Assembly: GCA_964608055.1 (NCBI GenBank)
Contig: CAZSMJ010000004.1
Location: 1-43,455 of the forward strand
Origin: JALYNX01 sp964608055
GTDB lineage: Bacteria > Actinomycetota > Acidimicrobiia > Spongiisociales > ZC4RG35
DNA length: 43,455 nucleotides
Direction: 5' to 3'
The notes below the pieces were generated by a model. It saw only the letters and a program-made list of their open reading frames with translations, had not been told where the DNA came from and ran no database searches. The position numbers were made by a program, and so were the translations under genes. Below are positions 8,304-17,200 of the stretch, piece by piece. The number at the start of each line of letters is the position of its first letter. Positions within the stretch are counted from its first letter, which is position 1.

Positions 8304-8813
8304 TCACAGATCGAGGATCGGCACTTCCTGGGTGTCCTCGATACGGGTGCCGGGCACCAGGAGCACCGGCAGGTGGCATTGGTCGATGACCCGGGCCGAC
8401 ACGCTGCGCCATGCCTCCTCGGTGAACAGTCTTCGGGTGGCTCCCATCATCACCAACTCGGCGCCGACGTCCTCGGCGGTGTTGATGATCGCCTCGGCGG
8501 GATCGTCTCCCTCCACGAACCGGACCTCGGCTGTCATCCCTGCCGCCTGCAGGGCGGCGACGATCGGCTCCACAGCACGCAGCCCGCGTTCCTCCAGATA
8601 GCGGGCGGCTTTGGCTTCGGCGTCGGATGAGTCGATCGGAGAGTCGTCGAGAAAGGATCGGCGAACATCATCATCGAGGGCTTCGAGAAACGACCTGGGG
8701 ACCCGGACCACGGTCATCACCGTGACCTGACCATCCTCGGACCGAAGACGGTCGCATAGATCGGCCACCGGTGCTGAAGGAAGGACCCCGGTCGTGGCGA
8801 TCAGGATGCGCAC
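8304..8813 (-). CDS. Universal stress protein (UspA) family
   Basis: 169 residues. It has the UspA alpha/beta fold layout: an N-terminal MRILIATTG strand, a central variable helix region, then GDDPAEAIINTAEDVGAELVMMGATRR and a final CHLPVLLVPG strand. The ATP-binding G-2x-G-9x-G(S/T) motif appears only in part (GATRRLFTEEAWRSVSARVI), so nucleotide binding is uncertain. Proteins of this family act in the cytosol under starvation or stress. It is divergent from the flavin reductase operon, with 47 bases between start codons. Confidence 0.85.
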   Translation of the reverse strand: MRILIATTGVLPSAPVADLCDRLRSEDGQVTVMTVVRVPRSFLEALDDDVRRSFLDDSPIDSSDAEAKAARYLEERGLRAVEPIVAALQAAGMTAEVRFVEGDDPAEAIINTAEDVGAELVMMGATRRLFTEEAWRSVSARVIDQCHLPVLLVPGTRIEDTQEVPILDL

Positions 8814-8860
8814 GTGGCTGAGATTAGGGTGTCGAATCCAGTTGTGTCGTAGCGAGAGTC

Positions 8861-9358
8861 ATGGATCCAGAGCTGCTGAACAAGGTGACGTGGAAGATCC
8901 CCAACGCCCTGGCGCTGATCGGATCGGCCTCCGATGGCGAGTGGAACGGCATGACTGCCTCTTGGATCACCCAGGTTTCCATGGAACCGGTGCTGATCGG
9001 GGTCGGGATCGACAACAAAGCCGTTACCCACCGGTTGATCACCGCCTCCGGGGTGTTCAGTGTCAATCTGTGGTCTCCCGAAGACACCAGGGTCTTCGTG
9101 AAGTTCTCCAAACCTGCTGTCCGCGAGGGTGACACCCTCAACGGTCGTCCGGTCCGTCTCGGCCTCGCCGGCGCACCCATCTTCGAAGAGTCGGTCGCCT
9201 GGATGGAGTGTGAGGTGCGGAATGCCATCGACTTCGGGACCCACACCTTCTTTGCCGGCGAGATCGTGGACGCCGGTGTCATCGACGACGAGGCAAGGGT
9301 GGCTTCGCTCTCGGACACCAGGATGAAATACGGCGGTGTGAAGAGGGGCGGTCACTGA
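8861..9358 (+). CDS. Flavin reductase family protein (FMN-binding split barrel)
   Basis: 165 residues. The pattern ALALIGSASDGEWNGMTASWITQVSMEPVLIGVGI is the classic start of the flavin reductase-like domain, in which the NGMTASW segment and following strand contact FMN. Later HRLITASGVFSVNL and WMECEVRNAIDFGTHTFFAGEI also match. The enzyme would bind FMN (some relatives use F420 or heme instead) and reduce it with NAD(P)H, or serve as a flavin store. It is the first gene of a tight run (3-base gap to the SDR, then cofG and cofH), which hints at a role linked to flavin or deazaflavin chemistry. Confidence 0.85.
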   Translation: MDPELLNKVTWKIPNALALIGSASDGEWNGMTASWITQVSMEPVLIGVGIDNKAVTHRLITASGVFSVNLWSPEDTRVFVKFSKPAVREGDTLNGRPVRLGLAGAPIFEESVAWMECEVRNAIDFGTHTFFAGEIVDAGVIDDEARVASLSDTRMKYGGVKRGGH

Positions 9359-9361
9359 TCA

Positions 9362-10138
9362 ATGGAGATCTCGGTTGAGGGCAAGGTGGCCCTGGTCACC
9401 GGGGCGAGCCGGGGAATCGGCCTGGCAACTGCGCTCGAGCTTGCCAAGAGCGGGGCAATCGGAGTGACCATCACCTCCCGCAAGCCGGAGAACATCGAAG
9501 CCGCGGCTGCAGAATTGTTCGCGGCGGGTGTGGATCCCGATCGACTTCTCGCCCTGCCCTCGAGATCGGACTCCGAGGAGTCGGCTGACGACGCGGTCAC
9601 GCAGACGGTCGAGCGTTTCGGCTCCTGCGACATCCTGGTCAACAACGCGGGGACCAACCCTTCGGCGGGCCCGTTGATGGAGGTCGACCTCGGCGCCCTC
9701 GACAAGACATGGGCGGTGAATCTGCGGGCGCCTCTGCTCTGGGTGCGAGCTGCCTATCGTGCCTCGATGGCGAAGAACGGGGGGTCGGTTGTGAATGTGG
9801 CCTCGATCGGGGGACTGCGCCCGGGCCCGATCACTGGTGCCTACAACATCTCCAAGGCCGGACTGGTCCACATGACGCGCCAGCTCGCTCTCGAGCTCGC
9901 CCCCGAGATCCGGGTCAATGCCGTCGCCCCGGCGGTGGTCAAGACCAGGCTTTCCGAGATGCTGTGGGCAGACGAGCCGGCCGCGGCCCGTATGCACCCC
10001 CTTGGCCGGCTGGGAACGCCCGAGGACGTGGCCCGGGCCATCGTGTTCCTCGCGTCCGACGCGGCCGATTGGATGACAGGGGTCATTCTCCCGGTTGATG
10101 GGGGTATGACCGAAGCCTCGTCCTCCGGCATAGCCTGA
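9362..10138 (+). CDS. SDR family oxidoreductase
   Basis: 258 residues, a classical short-chain dehydrogenase. It has the cofactor motif GASRGIGLA near residue 15, TSRK as the likely NADP-binding strand end, NNAGTN, the catalytic Ser in VNVASIGG, and YNISKAG with the catalytic Tyr and Lys. The C-terminal PLGRLGTPEDVARAIVFLASDAADWMTGVILPVDGGM is typical of FabG-like enzymes. It would reduce or oxidise a carbonyl/alcohol substrate with NADP(H); the substrate is unknown. It sits 3 bases after the flavin reductase and 11 bases before cofG. Confidence 0.9.
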   Translation: MEISVEGKVALVTGASRGIGLATALELAKSGAIGVTITSRKPENIEAAAAELFAAGVDPDRLLALPSRSDSEESADDAVTQTVERFGSCDILVNNAGTNPSAGPLMEVDLGALDKTWAVNLRAPLLWVRAAYRASMAKNGGSVVNVASIGGLRPGPITGAYNISKAGLVHMTRQLALELAPEIRVNAVAPAVVKTRLSEMLWADEPAAARMHPLGRLGTPEDVARAIVFLASDAADWMTGVILPVDGGMTEASSSGIA

Positions 10139-10149
10139 ATTCGATACCC

Positions 10150-11289
10150 GTGAGCCACCCCACCCCCGATCCAGCGCTCGCTCTTCGGTATCTCAGTGGT
10201 GAGATCCCCGATGAGGCCCTTTTCGCTGAGGCCCGCCAGCTTCGCGACCAGGCACACGGGCGAACCATTACCTACAGCCGCAAGGTTTTCATCCCACTGA
10301 CCACCCTGTGTCGGGATCGCTGCACCTATTGCACCTTTGCCAAGCCGCCAGGCGCCGGTGGCATGTACCTGGAGCCCGAGGAGGTGCTCGCGGTGGCTCG
10401 GGCCGGGGATGAGGCCGGGTGCACCGAGGCCCTCTTCACCCTTGGTGACCGGCCGGAGGATCGCTGGCCACAGGCGGTGGAGTTCCTTGCCGGCAAGGGT
10501 CTGGGGACCACCATCGAATACGTGGCCGAGATGTCGGCATTGGTCAGGTCGGAGACTTCGTTGTACCCCCATGCCAACCCCGGTCTGATGGGGGATCCTG
10601 AGATGAGGCTGCTGCGGCCCACCAATCCCTCGATGGGGCTCATGTTGGAAAACATCTCACCACGGCTGATGGAGCCCGGCATGCCCCATCACAACTGCCC
10701 CGACAAGGAACCTGCGCTCCGGGTGGCGACCATCGAGGCAGCCGGGAGGAACAAGGTCCCATTTACCACCGGGATCCTCGTCGGGATCGGTGAAACACCT
10801 CAGGAGATCGTCGACTCTTTGTTTGCGTTGCGTGAGCTCTCAGACCGGACCGGGGCGATTCAGGAAATCATCATCCAGAACTTCAGGGCCAAGGCCGACA
10901 CTCCGATGCGGTGGTCGGCCGAGCCGGTGCCCAGGTGGTTTGCCAGGGTCGTCGCCCTCGCGCGATGGGTCATGGGGGCCGAAGCCAACGTCCAGGTCCC
11001 GCCGAATCTCACCGAGCGATTCGAGATCTACCTCGACGCAGGGATCAACGACTGGGGCGGCGTGTCGCCCCTCACCATCGACTGGGTCAATCCCGAGGCT
11101 CCGTGGCCCCATCTCGACCAATTGCGGGCGCGGACCGAGGCTTCCGGGTTCTCGTTGCGCCCGAGACTTCCTGTCTACCCGGAGTTCATTACACGGGATT
11201 GGATCGATCCCGGCTTGTATGACAACGTTGTTGCCTCGTCCAATGACGACGGCCTAGCCCAAATCCCGGAACACGTCGGAGCGACATGA
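10150..11289 (+). CDS. cofG: 7,8-didemethyl-8-hydroxy-5-deazariboflavin synthase, CofG subunit
   Basis: 379 residues from a GTG start. It is a radical SAM enzyme with C-x3-C-x2-C at Cys54, Cys58 and Cys61 (LCRDRCTYCTF) binding the 4Fe-4S cluster. The downstream landmarks HANPGLMGDPEM, NPSMGLMLEN, MPHHNCPDK, FTTGILVGIGE and IQEIIIQNFRAK are those of CofG. With CofH it makes Fo, the chromophore precursor of coenzyme F420. In many actinobacteria CofG and CofH are fused as FbiC; here they are separate genes that overlap as ATGA at 11286-11289. Confidence 0.95.
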   Translation: MSHPTPDPALALRYLSGEIPDEALFAEARQLRDQAHGRTITYSRKVFIPLTTLCRDRCTYCTFAKPPGAGGMYLEPEEVLAVARAGDEAGCTEALFTLGDRPEDRWPQAVEFLAGKGLGTTIEYVAEMSALVRSETSLYPHANPGLMGDPEMRLLRPTNPSMGLMLENISPRLMEPGMPHHNCPDKEPALRVATIEAAGRNKVPFTTGILVGIGETPQEIVDSLFALRELSDRTGAIQEIIIQNFRAKADTPMRWSAEPVPRWFARVVALARWVMGAEANVQVPPNLTERFEIYLDAGINDWGGVSPLTIDWVNPEAPWPHLDQLRARTEASGFSLRPRLPVYPEFITRDWIDPGLYDNVVASSNDDGLAQIPEHVGAT

Positions 11290-13184
11290 CCATCACCTTT
11301 CTGAGAGTGAGACCATCAGAGACCCTGGCCGCGGCGGCAGCCGAGAGTCGCCGTCGGGAAGGCACCACGACCGTCGAGCTCGTCGACCCGGGCGTCGAGG
11401 ACCTGGCCAATGCGGGTTCTGGAGGGGTGCTGATCACCGCAACCACGATCGGGGAAGTCGAGCCGGCGGCGTGGGTGGTTTCGCCTGACGACGCCTTGAC
11501 CCTTGCTGACCGGGGTGTGCCCGGGTGGCGGTTGAGTGTCACCGGGGACGGTGATCGGGAAGTGGTCCTCAACGGTCTGGCCCGGTCGCGGGCAGCATTC
11601 CTCAGGGCCACGCGCTCCACAGTCGAGGAGATGGCTCAGCTCGTGGCCCTGCCCGGGATCGAAGCCTCGGTGTCGGTGTTCGTCGACGACGTGGTCCAGG
11701 CGGTGAGGATGGTGGATCTGGGGGCAGGCGACCTCTTGTTGCGGGACTGGGACGTCGAGCGGATCGGGCAATTGCGGGATGCGCTCGGCGCTTCCCTGCT
11801 CATCGAGCGGACCGCGTTCCCTCCGGGGCTCGAAATCGACGAAGCGAGGGACCTCCTCCCTGCCGGGATCTTCACCACTTGGTTGAGCCAGGTCGACGGT
11901 TCCGGTGCGGTCCGACCCCGCCACACCTGGGCTCCCGGTAAGGACCAAGAGCCACCGGTCCCGGTGTTTCGGTTTTCCGCGGAGTGGATGGATCGCTCCT
12001 GGGTCACCGGCATCGCCCCGGAGGGGATCTCCGGCGCAGGGAGCCTGGCGCCGATTCTTCAGAGATCGCTCGACGGCCACCGGCCGACCACGTCCGAAGT
12101 TGAGAGCCTCTTTCGAGCCCGCGGCGACCAGGTCGATGCGATCGCCCACGTGGCCGATCGTCTGCGGGAACGAGCGGTGGGGGACACCGTCACCTACGTG
12201 GTCAACCGCAATATCAACTACACCAACCTGTGTTACTTCAAATGCGGGTTCTGCGCCTTCTCCAAAGGGCCGAAGAGCCTCAACCTGCGCGGGGAGCCCT
12301 ATTTGATGGGAATCGAGGAGATCGTCGGCAACGCTCGCGAGGCCTGGGAACGTGGCGCCACAGAGGTGACCCTCCAGGGTGGCATCCATCCCGATTTCAC
12401 GGGGAATTTCTACGTCGACGTCGTGCGATCGATCAAGGCGGAATTGCCCGACATGCACATCCATGGGTTCACCCCACTCGAGGTGTGGCAGGGGGCGCAC
12501 ACTCTTGGCGTCCCGGTTCGCCAGTTCCTCGAAGAATTGCAGCAAGCAGGCTTGGGGACCCTCCCCGGGACCGCCGCCGAGATCCTCGACGACGAGGTGA
12601 GGGCCCATCTCTGCCCGGACAAGATCCGGACCTCGCAATGGGCCGAGGTGATGATCACTGCGCATGAGCTCGGGCTCAGAGCGACCTCGACCATCATGTT
12701 CGGACACATCGACCACCCCCGCTCCTGGGCCAACCATCTCGAAGTCATCGCCCGCATCCAGCAGCGGACCGGCGGTTTCACCGAGATGGTCCCGCTGCCG
12801 TTCGTCCACATGGGCGCTCCCATCTTCCTGAGGGGACGGGCCCGCCCCGGGCCGACGTGGGATGAGGTGGTGCTGATCCATGCCGTCTCCAGAATCGCTC
12901 TCGACGGCCTCGTTCCCAACATCCAAGCCTCGTGGGTGAAGCTCGGGTTGGATGGAGGAGGGCGTTTGCTCGATGCCGGCTGCAACGACCTGGGGGGCAC
13001 CCTCATGGGTGAGATCATCACCAGGGCGGCGGGGGCGCAACATGGCCAAGAGGTGACACCACAGCAATTCCGCGAGGTGATCGAGGCCGCGGGACGCACA
13101 CCCGGTTTGCGCAACACCACCTATGAGATCCTGGAGTTGGAGCGGGGCCGAACTCAGCGCCAACCGAGCGCGGGGGCAACGTAG
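11286..13184 (+). CDS. cofH: CofH (aminouracil-tyrosine 4-hydroxyphenyl transferase) with long N-terminal extension
   Basis: 632 residues. About residues 250-632 are CofH, which joins a tyrosine-derived fragment to 5-amino-6-ribitylaminouracil in Fo synthesis. It is a radical SAM enzyme with Cys316, Cys320 and Cys323 (LCYFKCGFCAF), followed by LQGGIHPDF, HGFTPLEV, LPGTAAEIL and a C-terminal AGCNDLGGTLMGE. CofH alone is usually about 370 residues. The first 250 residues are extra: a soluble alpha/beta sequence with TTTVELVDPGVEDL and ASVSVFVDDVVQAVRMVDLGAGDLLL. By eye this loosely recalls the N-terminal half of archaeal-type 3-dehydroquinate synthase II, but I cannot confirm that. The stop is overlapped by the convergent LLM gene. 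Confidence 0.93.
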   Translation: MTITFLRVRPSETLAAAAAESRRREGTTTVELVDPGVEDLANAGSGGVLITATTIGEVEPAAWVVSPDDALTLADRGVPGWRLSVTGDGDREVVLNGLARSRAAFLRATRSTVEEMAQLVALPGIEASVSVFVDDVVQAVRMVDLGAGDLLLRDWDVERIGQLRDALGASLLIERTAFPPGLEIDEARDLLPAGIFTTWLSQVDGSGAVRPRHTWAPGKDQEPPVPVFRFSAEWMDRSWVTGIAPEGISGAGSLAPILQRSLDGHRPTTSEVESLFRARGDQVDAIAHVADRLRERAVGDTVTYVVNRNINYTNLCYFKCGFCAFSKGPKSLNLRGEPYLMGIEEIVGNAREAWERGATEVTLQGGIHPDFTGNFYVDVVRSIKAELPDMHIHGFTPLEVWQGAHTLGVPVRQFLEELQQAGLGTLPGTAAEILDDEVRAHLCPDKIRTSQWAEVMITAHELGLRATSTIMFGHIDHPRSWANHLEVIARIQQRTGGFTEMVPLPFVHMGAPIFLRGRARPGPTWDEVVLIHAVSRIALDGLVPNIQASWVKLGLDGGGRLLDAGCNDLGGTLMGEIITRAAGAQHGQEVTPQQFREVIEAAGRTPGLRNTTYEILELERGRTQRQPSAGAT

Positions 13185-14176
13185 GTGAGAATGCTCTCGA
13201 GGACATGCGCGTTGTAGTCGGCTCCGAGCTGGTTGGGGACGGTGAGCAATAGCGTGTCGGCGGCTGCGATGGCTTCGTCTTGGGCCAGCTGTTCGACGAG
13301 GACCTCGGGCTCGGCTGCGTAGGAGCGGCCAAAGATCGCCCGTGTGCTCGCATCGATGTAGCCGATCTGATCAGTGGTCTGCTGACGGCTCCCGAAGTAG
13401 GCGTGGTCGCGGTCGTCCACCAGCGCGAAGATGCTGCGGCTGACCGACACCCGCGGCTCACGCTGGTGCCCGGCCGTTGTCCACGCCTCGCGATAGGCAT
13501 CGATCTGCTTCCGCTGCTGGACGTGCAAGGGCTCGCCACTCTCGTCGAACTTCAGTGTCGAACTCTGCAGGTTCATCCCCAGGGATGCAGCCCACGCCGA
13601 GGTTGCGTTCGTGGCAGACCCCCACCAGATGCGGTCCCGAAGGCCCGGCGAGTATGGCTCGACTCGGAGGAGGCCCGGTGGGTTGGGAAACATCGGCTGG
13701 GGATTCGGCTCGGCGAACCCTTCACCTCTGAGCAATTCGAGTAGGACCTCGGTGTGGCGTCTGGCCATATCGGCATCGCTCTCGCCCTCAAGCGGCACAT
13801 GCCCGAAATGGCGGAAGCCGTCGATCACCTGCTCTGGCGAACCGCGGCTGATGCCCAATTGGAGTCGGCCACCGGCGATGATGTCGGCGGCACCGGCGTC
13901 TTCCGCCATGTAGTGGGGGTTCTCATATCGCATGTCGATCACGGCGGTGCCGATTTCGATCCGGTTGGTACGAGCCCCGACCGCGGCCAGCAACGGGAAT
14001 GGCGAGCCGAGCTGTTGGGCGAAGTGATGCACGCGGAAGTAGGCACCATCGGCGCCGAGCTCCTCGGCAGCCACGGCCAGCTCGATCGACTGGAGCAGCG
14101 AATCCGCGGCGGTCCGGACCTGCGAGTACGGCGTCGGTGACCAGTGGCCGAACGAAAGGAAGCCGATCCTCTTCAC
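13154..14176 (-). CDS. LLM class flavin-dependent oxidoreductase
   Basis: 340 residues with a luciferase-like TIM barrel: start MKRIGFLSFGHW, then ELGADGAYFRVHHFAQQLGSPFPLLAAVGART and IEIGTAVIDMRYENPHYMAEDAGAADIIAGGRLQLGISRG. The retained long N-terminal loop and the GISRGSPE segment look more like the FMN-dependent branch than the F420-dependent glucose-6-phosphate dehydrogenase branch, so the cofactor is left open. It is convergent with cofH and overlaps it by 31 bases. The substrate is unknown. Confidence 0.88.
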   Translation of the reverse strand: MKRIGFLSFGHWSPTPYSQVRTAADSLLQSIELAVAAEELGADGAYFRVHHFAQQLGSPFPLLAAVGARTNRIEIGTAVIDMRYENPHYMAEDAGAADIIAGGRLQLGISRGSPEQVIDGFRHFGHVPLEGESDADMARRHTEVLLELLRGEGFAEPNPQPMFPNPPGLLRVEPYSPGLRDRIWWGSATNATSAWAASLGMNLQSSTLKFDESGEPLHVQQRKQIDAYREAWTTAGHQREPRVSVSRSIFALVDDRDHAYFGSRQQTTDQIGYIDASTRAIFGRSYAAEPEVLVEQLAQDEAIAAADTLLLTVPNQLGADYNAHVLESILTYVAPALGWR

Positions 14177-14218
14177 GCTGAGCCTTTCTGCCGGAGGTGG
14201 AAGGGGTAGGGAGGGACG

Positions 14219-17200
14219 CTACCCCCGGTAACTGAGGCCTTTGACGGCGGTGGTGAACCCCCACTCCGCCAGCGCGGATGCCAGCGGGGAGCTCTGAGCC
14301 GGGCTCCCGTTGACCGTGCTCAACGTGGTCCTTCGATGACGCGCAGCCACGGTTGCCAGCGCCCGACCTACGCCGATGAAATGTGAGGGCTCGGTGGTGA
14401 GAAGGGTGAGGCTCTTCCGCCCCCGCTCCAGGAACCCGACGAGCCCTCCCCCATAGAGGAGCACGTAGGCCCCGGCATCCCGAGCCAGACGCGCGCCTTC
14501 GACGTCGGGCCATCCGAGGGTTGCTCCGTAGGGGTTGGCCGGATCTGTGGCGGCCAGAACCATCAACTCCGGTCTCGCCTCCTGGCGGAGGCGGTCGACT
14601 GCTCCCGGAAGGGCGAACTGTGATCCACCGAGACCCTCCACGAAGTAGCCCCGGCGGATGCGCCCGGTCTCCTCGAGATGGTTGTAGATCGGGTAGATGG
14701 CGCTGAAACCACCGGGAAATCCCTCGGCGAGCACGGTGGTGCGGGTTGCTACCCCATGCCGGTCGAGGATCAACTGCGCCCATGCGGCGCTGCGCTCGGT
14801 CTCCGACGGCGCCGAGCCATGCAGATGCTTCGTTGACGACCAACGACCCCCGGCGTGGGCCGGAAAGCGAGAAGAGATCGAGGGTCGCCCCGAGGATCGG
14901 CCCCGGCGTCTGCCGACAAAAGCCCTGACCGGTTCCAGGGTGTCGTTGGTCACATGCCCTGCCCAGACCAGGTCCCACAACCTGTCGAGGGCGAGCTCAG
15001 GATCACCGCCACCAAGGCCTTCGTAGATGTCTCTGAAGAAGCTCGCTCCACGCCCCTCCAGATGCTCGAGGATCCTGGTGTGTTCGGGGAGATCGGGAAG
15101 TTCGGTGGGACCGGCCCAGAGTAGATCGAGGTTGTCTCTGGGAAACAGCGCCAGCTTTCCGTCCCCGAGACCGGAGCCGCCCATCCCGATCCAGACCAGG
15201 CTGCCGTCGAGGAGAAGCCGGTCCAGACCGGCCGGGGCGTCTTCGACCCTGGCAGCCAACACATCACGCTCCAGGACGGAAGCTGGGATCGGGGTGCCAG
15301 CCAAGCGGCCGACCGCGTCGTTCAAGGCATGTCGGCCACGTGGTGGGTCGAGTGATACCCCCTGCCAGGCGATGGCGAATCTGGCCAGGGCCGCAGGCTC
15401 CACCGGCTCGATCTCACTGCGAAGGGATGCCAGCGAGCGGCGCTTCAGGCGGCGAAGTACGTCGCGGTCGACCCATTCCCTGCCCGCACCACCGGGCCGG
15501 AAGGCGCCAGCATCGACCCGGTTTGCGTCCTGAAGCTGGAGCAGGACGATGTCGACGACCGCTTCCGGCAGCCCGAGGTGGGAGGTGACGTCCCCTGTGG
15601 TGAACGGGCCATGGGTCCGCGCGTATCTTCCGACCAGGTCTCCCAGGGGGTCGGCAACGGCTTCGAGGAACACATGGGCGACTCCGGGTGGCGGAGGGAC
15701 GCCGAGACCATCCCGGAGTCGGGAGATGTCTTCGGCGGCGGCCCATAGAGGCTCGCCATTGATGACTACCCGAACCACCCGCCCGGCGATCTCCAGGTCG
15801 TCGATGGCCGCGCGGACGTCGAAGCCGCTGCTTCGGATCTCGAGGTCTGTGGTCCCCAATGGGCCGAGATCGCGCAACAGGTCATGGACTGCGTCGGGGT
15901 GGGTCGCCCGCCGTCCTTCGGTGAGATGTTGCAGCTCCAGCTCCACGGCCGCCACCACCTCGGGGTCGATCAGCTCTCTCAGCTCCCCCTCGCCCAGGAG
16001 CTCTCGCAACAGGTCTCGGTCGAGGGTGAGGGCGGCGGCCCGCCTTTCCGCCAGAGGGGCGTCTGCCTCGTAGAGGTAGGCGGCGACGAAGGCGAAGAGA
16101 AGCGACGAGGCGAAGGGGCTGGGGCCGTCGGTCTCCACCTCGGCGATGCGAATTCGCCTCGATCGGATGTCGGCCAGGACCGACTGGAGGCCCGAAAGGT
16201 CGAAGTCGTCCTGGAGGATCTCGCGATAGACCTCCAGGATCATGGGGAATGAGCCGAACTGGCGGGCGACACCGAGGAGGTCGGCCGATCGTCTTCTCTG
16301 CAGCCACAACGGGGTCCGCTGATTGGGCCGGCGGCGGGGGAGTAGCAGGGAGCGCCCGGCGGCCTCGCGAAAACGCGCCGCGAACATCGCTGTGTCACCC
16401 AGGTGCTCGATGAGGATCGGCTCGACCTCATCAGGCTCGAGAATCAGGTCGGATGCGTCCGGCAGCTCATCGGAATCGGGGAATCGGAACGCGATGCCGT
16501 CGTCGGACCAGATGACATCGACATCGGTCCCGAAGCGGGCCCGAAACCGATGTCGCAGCGCCATGGCCCAGGGCGCATGGACCCGAGCTCCGAGTGGGGA
16601 GAGCATCACCAGCCGCCAGTCGCCGATCTCGTCCCGGAATCGCTCGAGGACGATGGTTTGATCGGTAGGGAGCAGTCCGGTGGCCTCCTTCTCCTCTGTC
16701 AAGTAGGCGACGAGATTGGCGGCAGCATGGCCATCGAGATGGTGGGTGGTGGCCAACAGGTCCTCGGCGTGCTCGGGATCGAGCATGGCTGTCTCGCGGA
16801 CGAACCGCCCGACGGCTTTTCCGGTTTCCAGCGATCGGCCCAACATGTCCCCGTGCCAGAAGGGCATATGGGCGGTGGCGTCGGCTGGTGCCGGCACCAC
16901 CTGGACCCGGTCGTGGGTGATCTCGGTGATTCGCCACGAGCTGGACCCCAGCAGGAAGGTGTCTCCCTCCCTCGATTCATACACCATCTCCTCGTCGAGA
17001 TCTCCAACTCGGCTCCCGTCCGGCAGGACGACGCGATACAGGCCGCGGTCGGGAATGGTCCCCGGGTTGGTCACTACGAGTTGCCTCGAGCCGGGCCGCG
17101 GGGTGATTTCGCCGGTCACCCGGTCCCAGTTGATCCGGGGACGGAGCTCGGCAAACAGATCGGATGGATAGCGACCCGCCAGCATGTCCAACGTGGCGTC

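Noticed and set aside
11316..13163. 615-codon open frame on the minus strand across cofH
   Set aside because: It mirrors cofH almost end to end, has Pro/Arg/His-rich composition with no recognisable motif, and high GC readily produces such shadows.
13923..14978. 351-codon minus-strand frame overlapping the lhr 3' end and an LLM gene
   Set aside because: It is out of frame with both genes and carries low-complexity Arg/Gly-rich sequence only.
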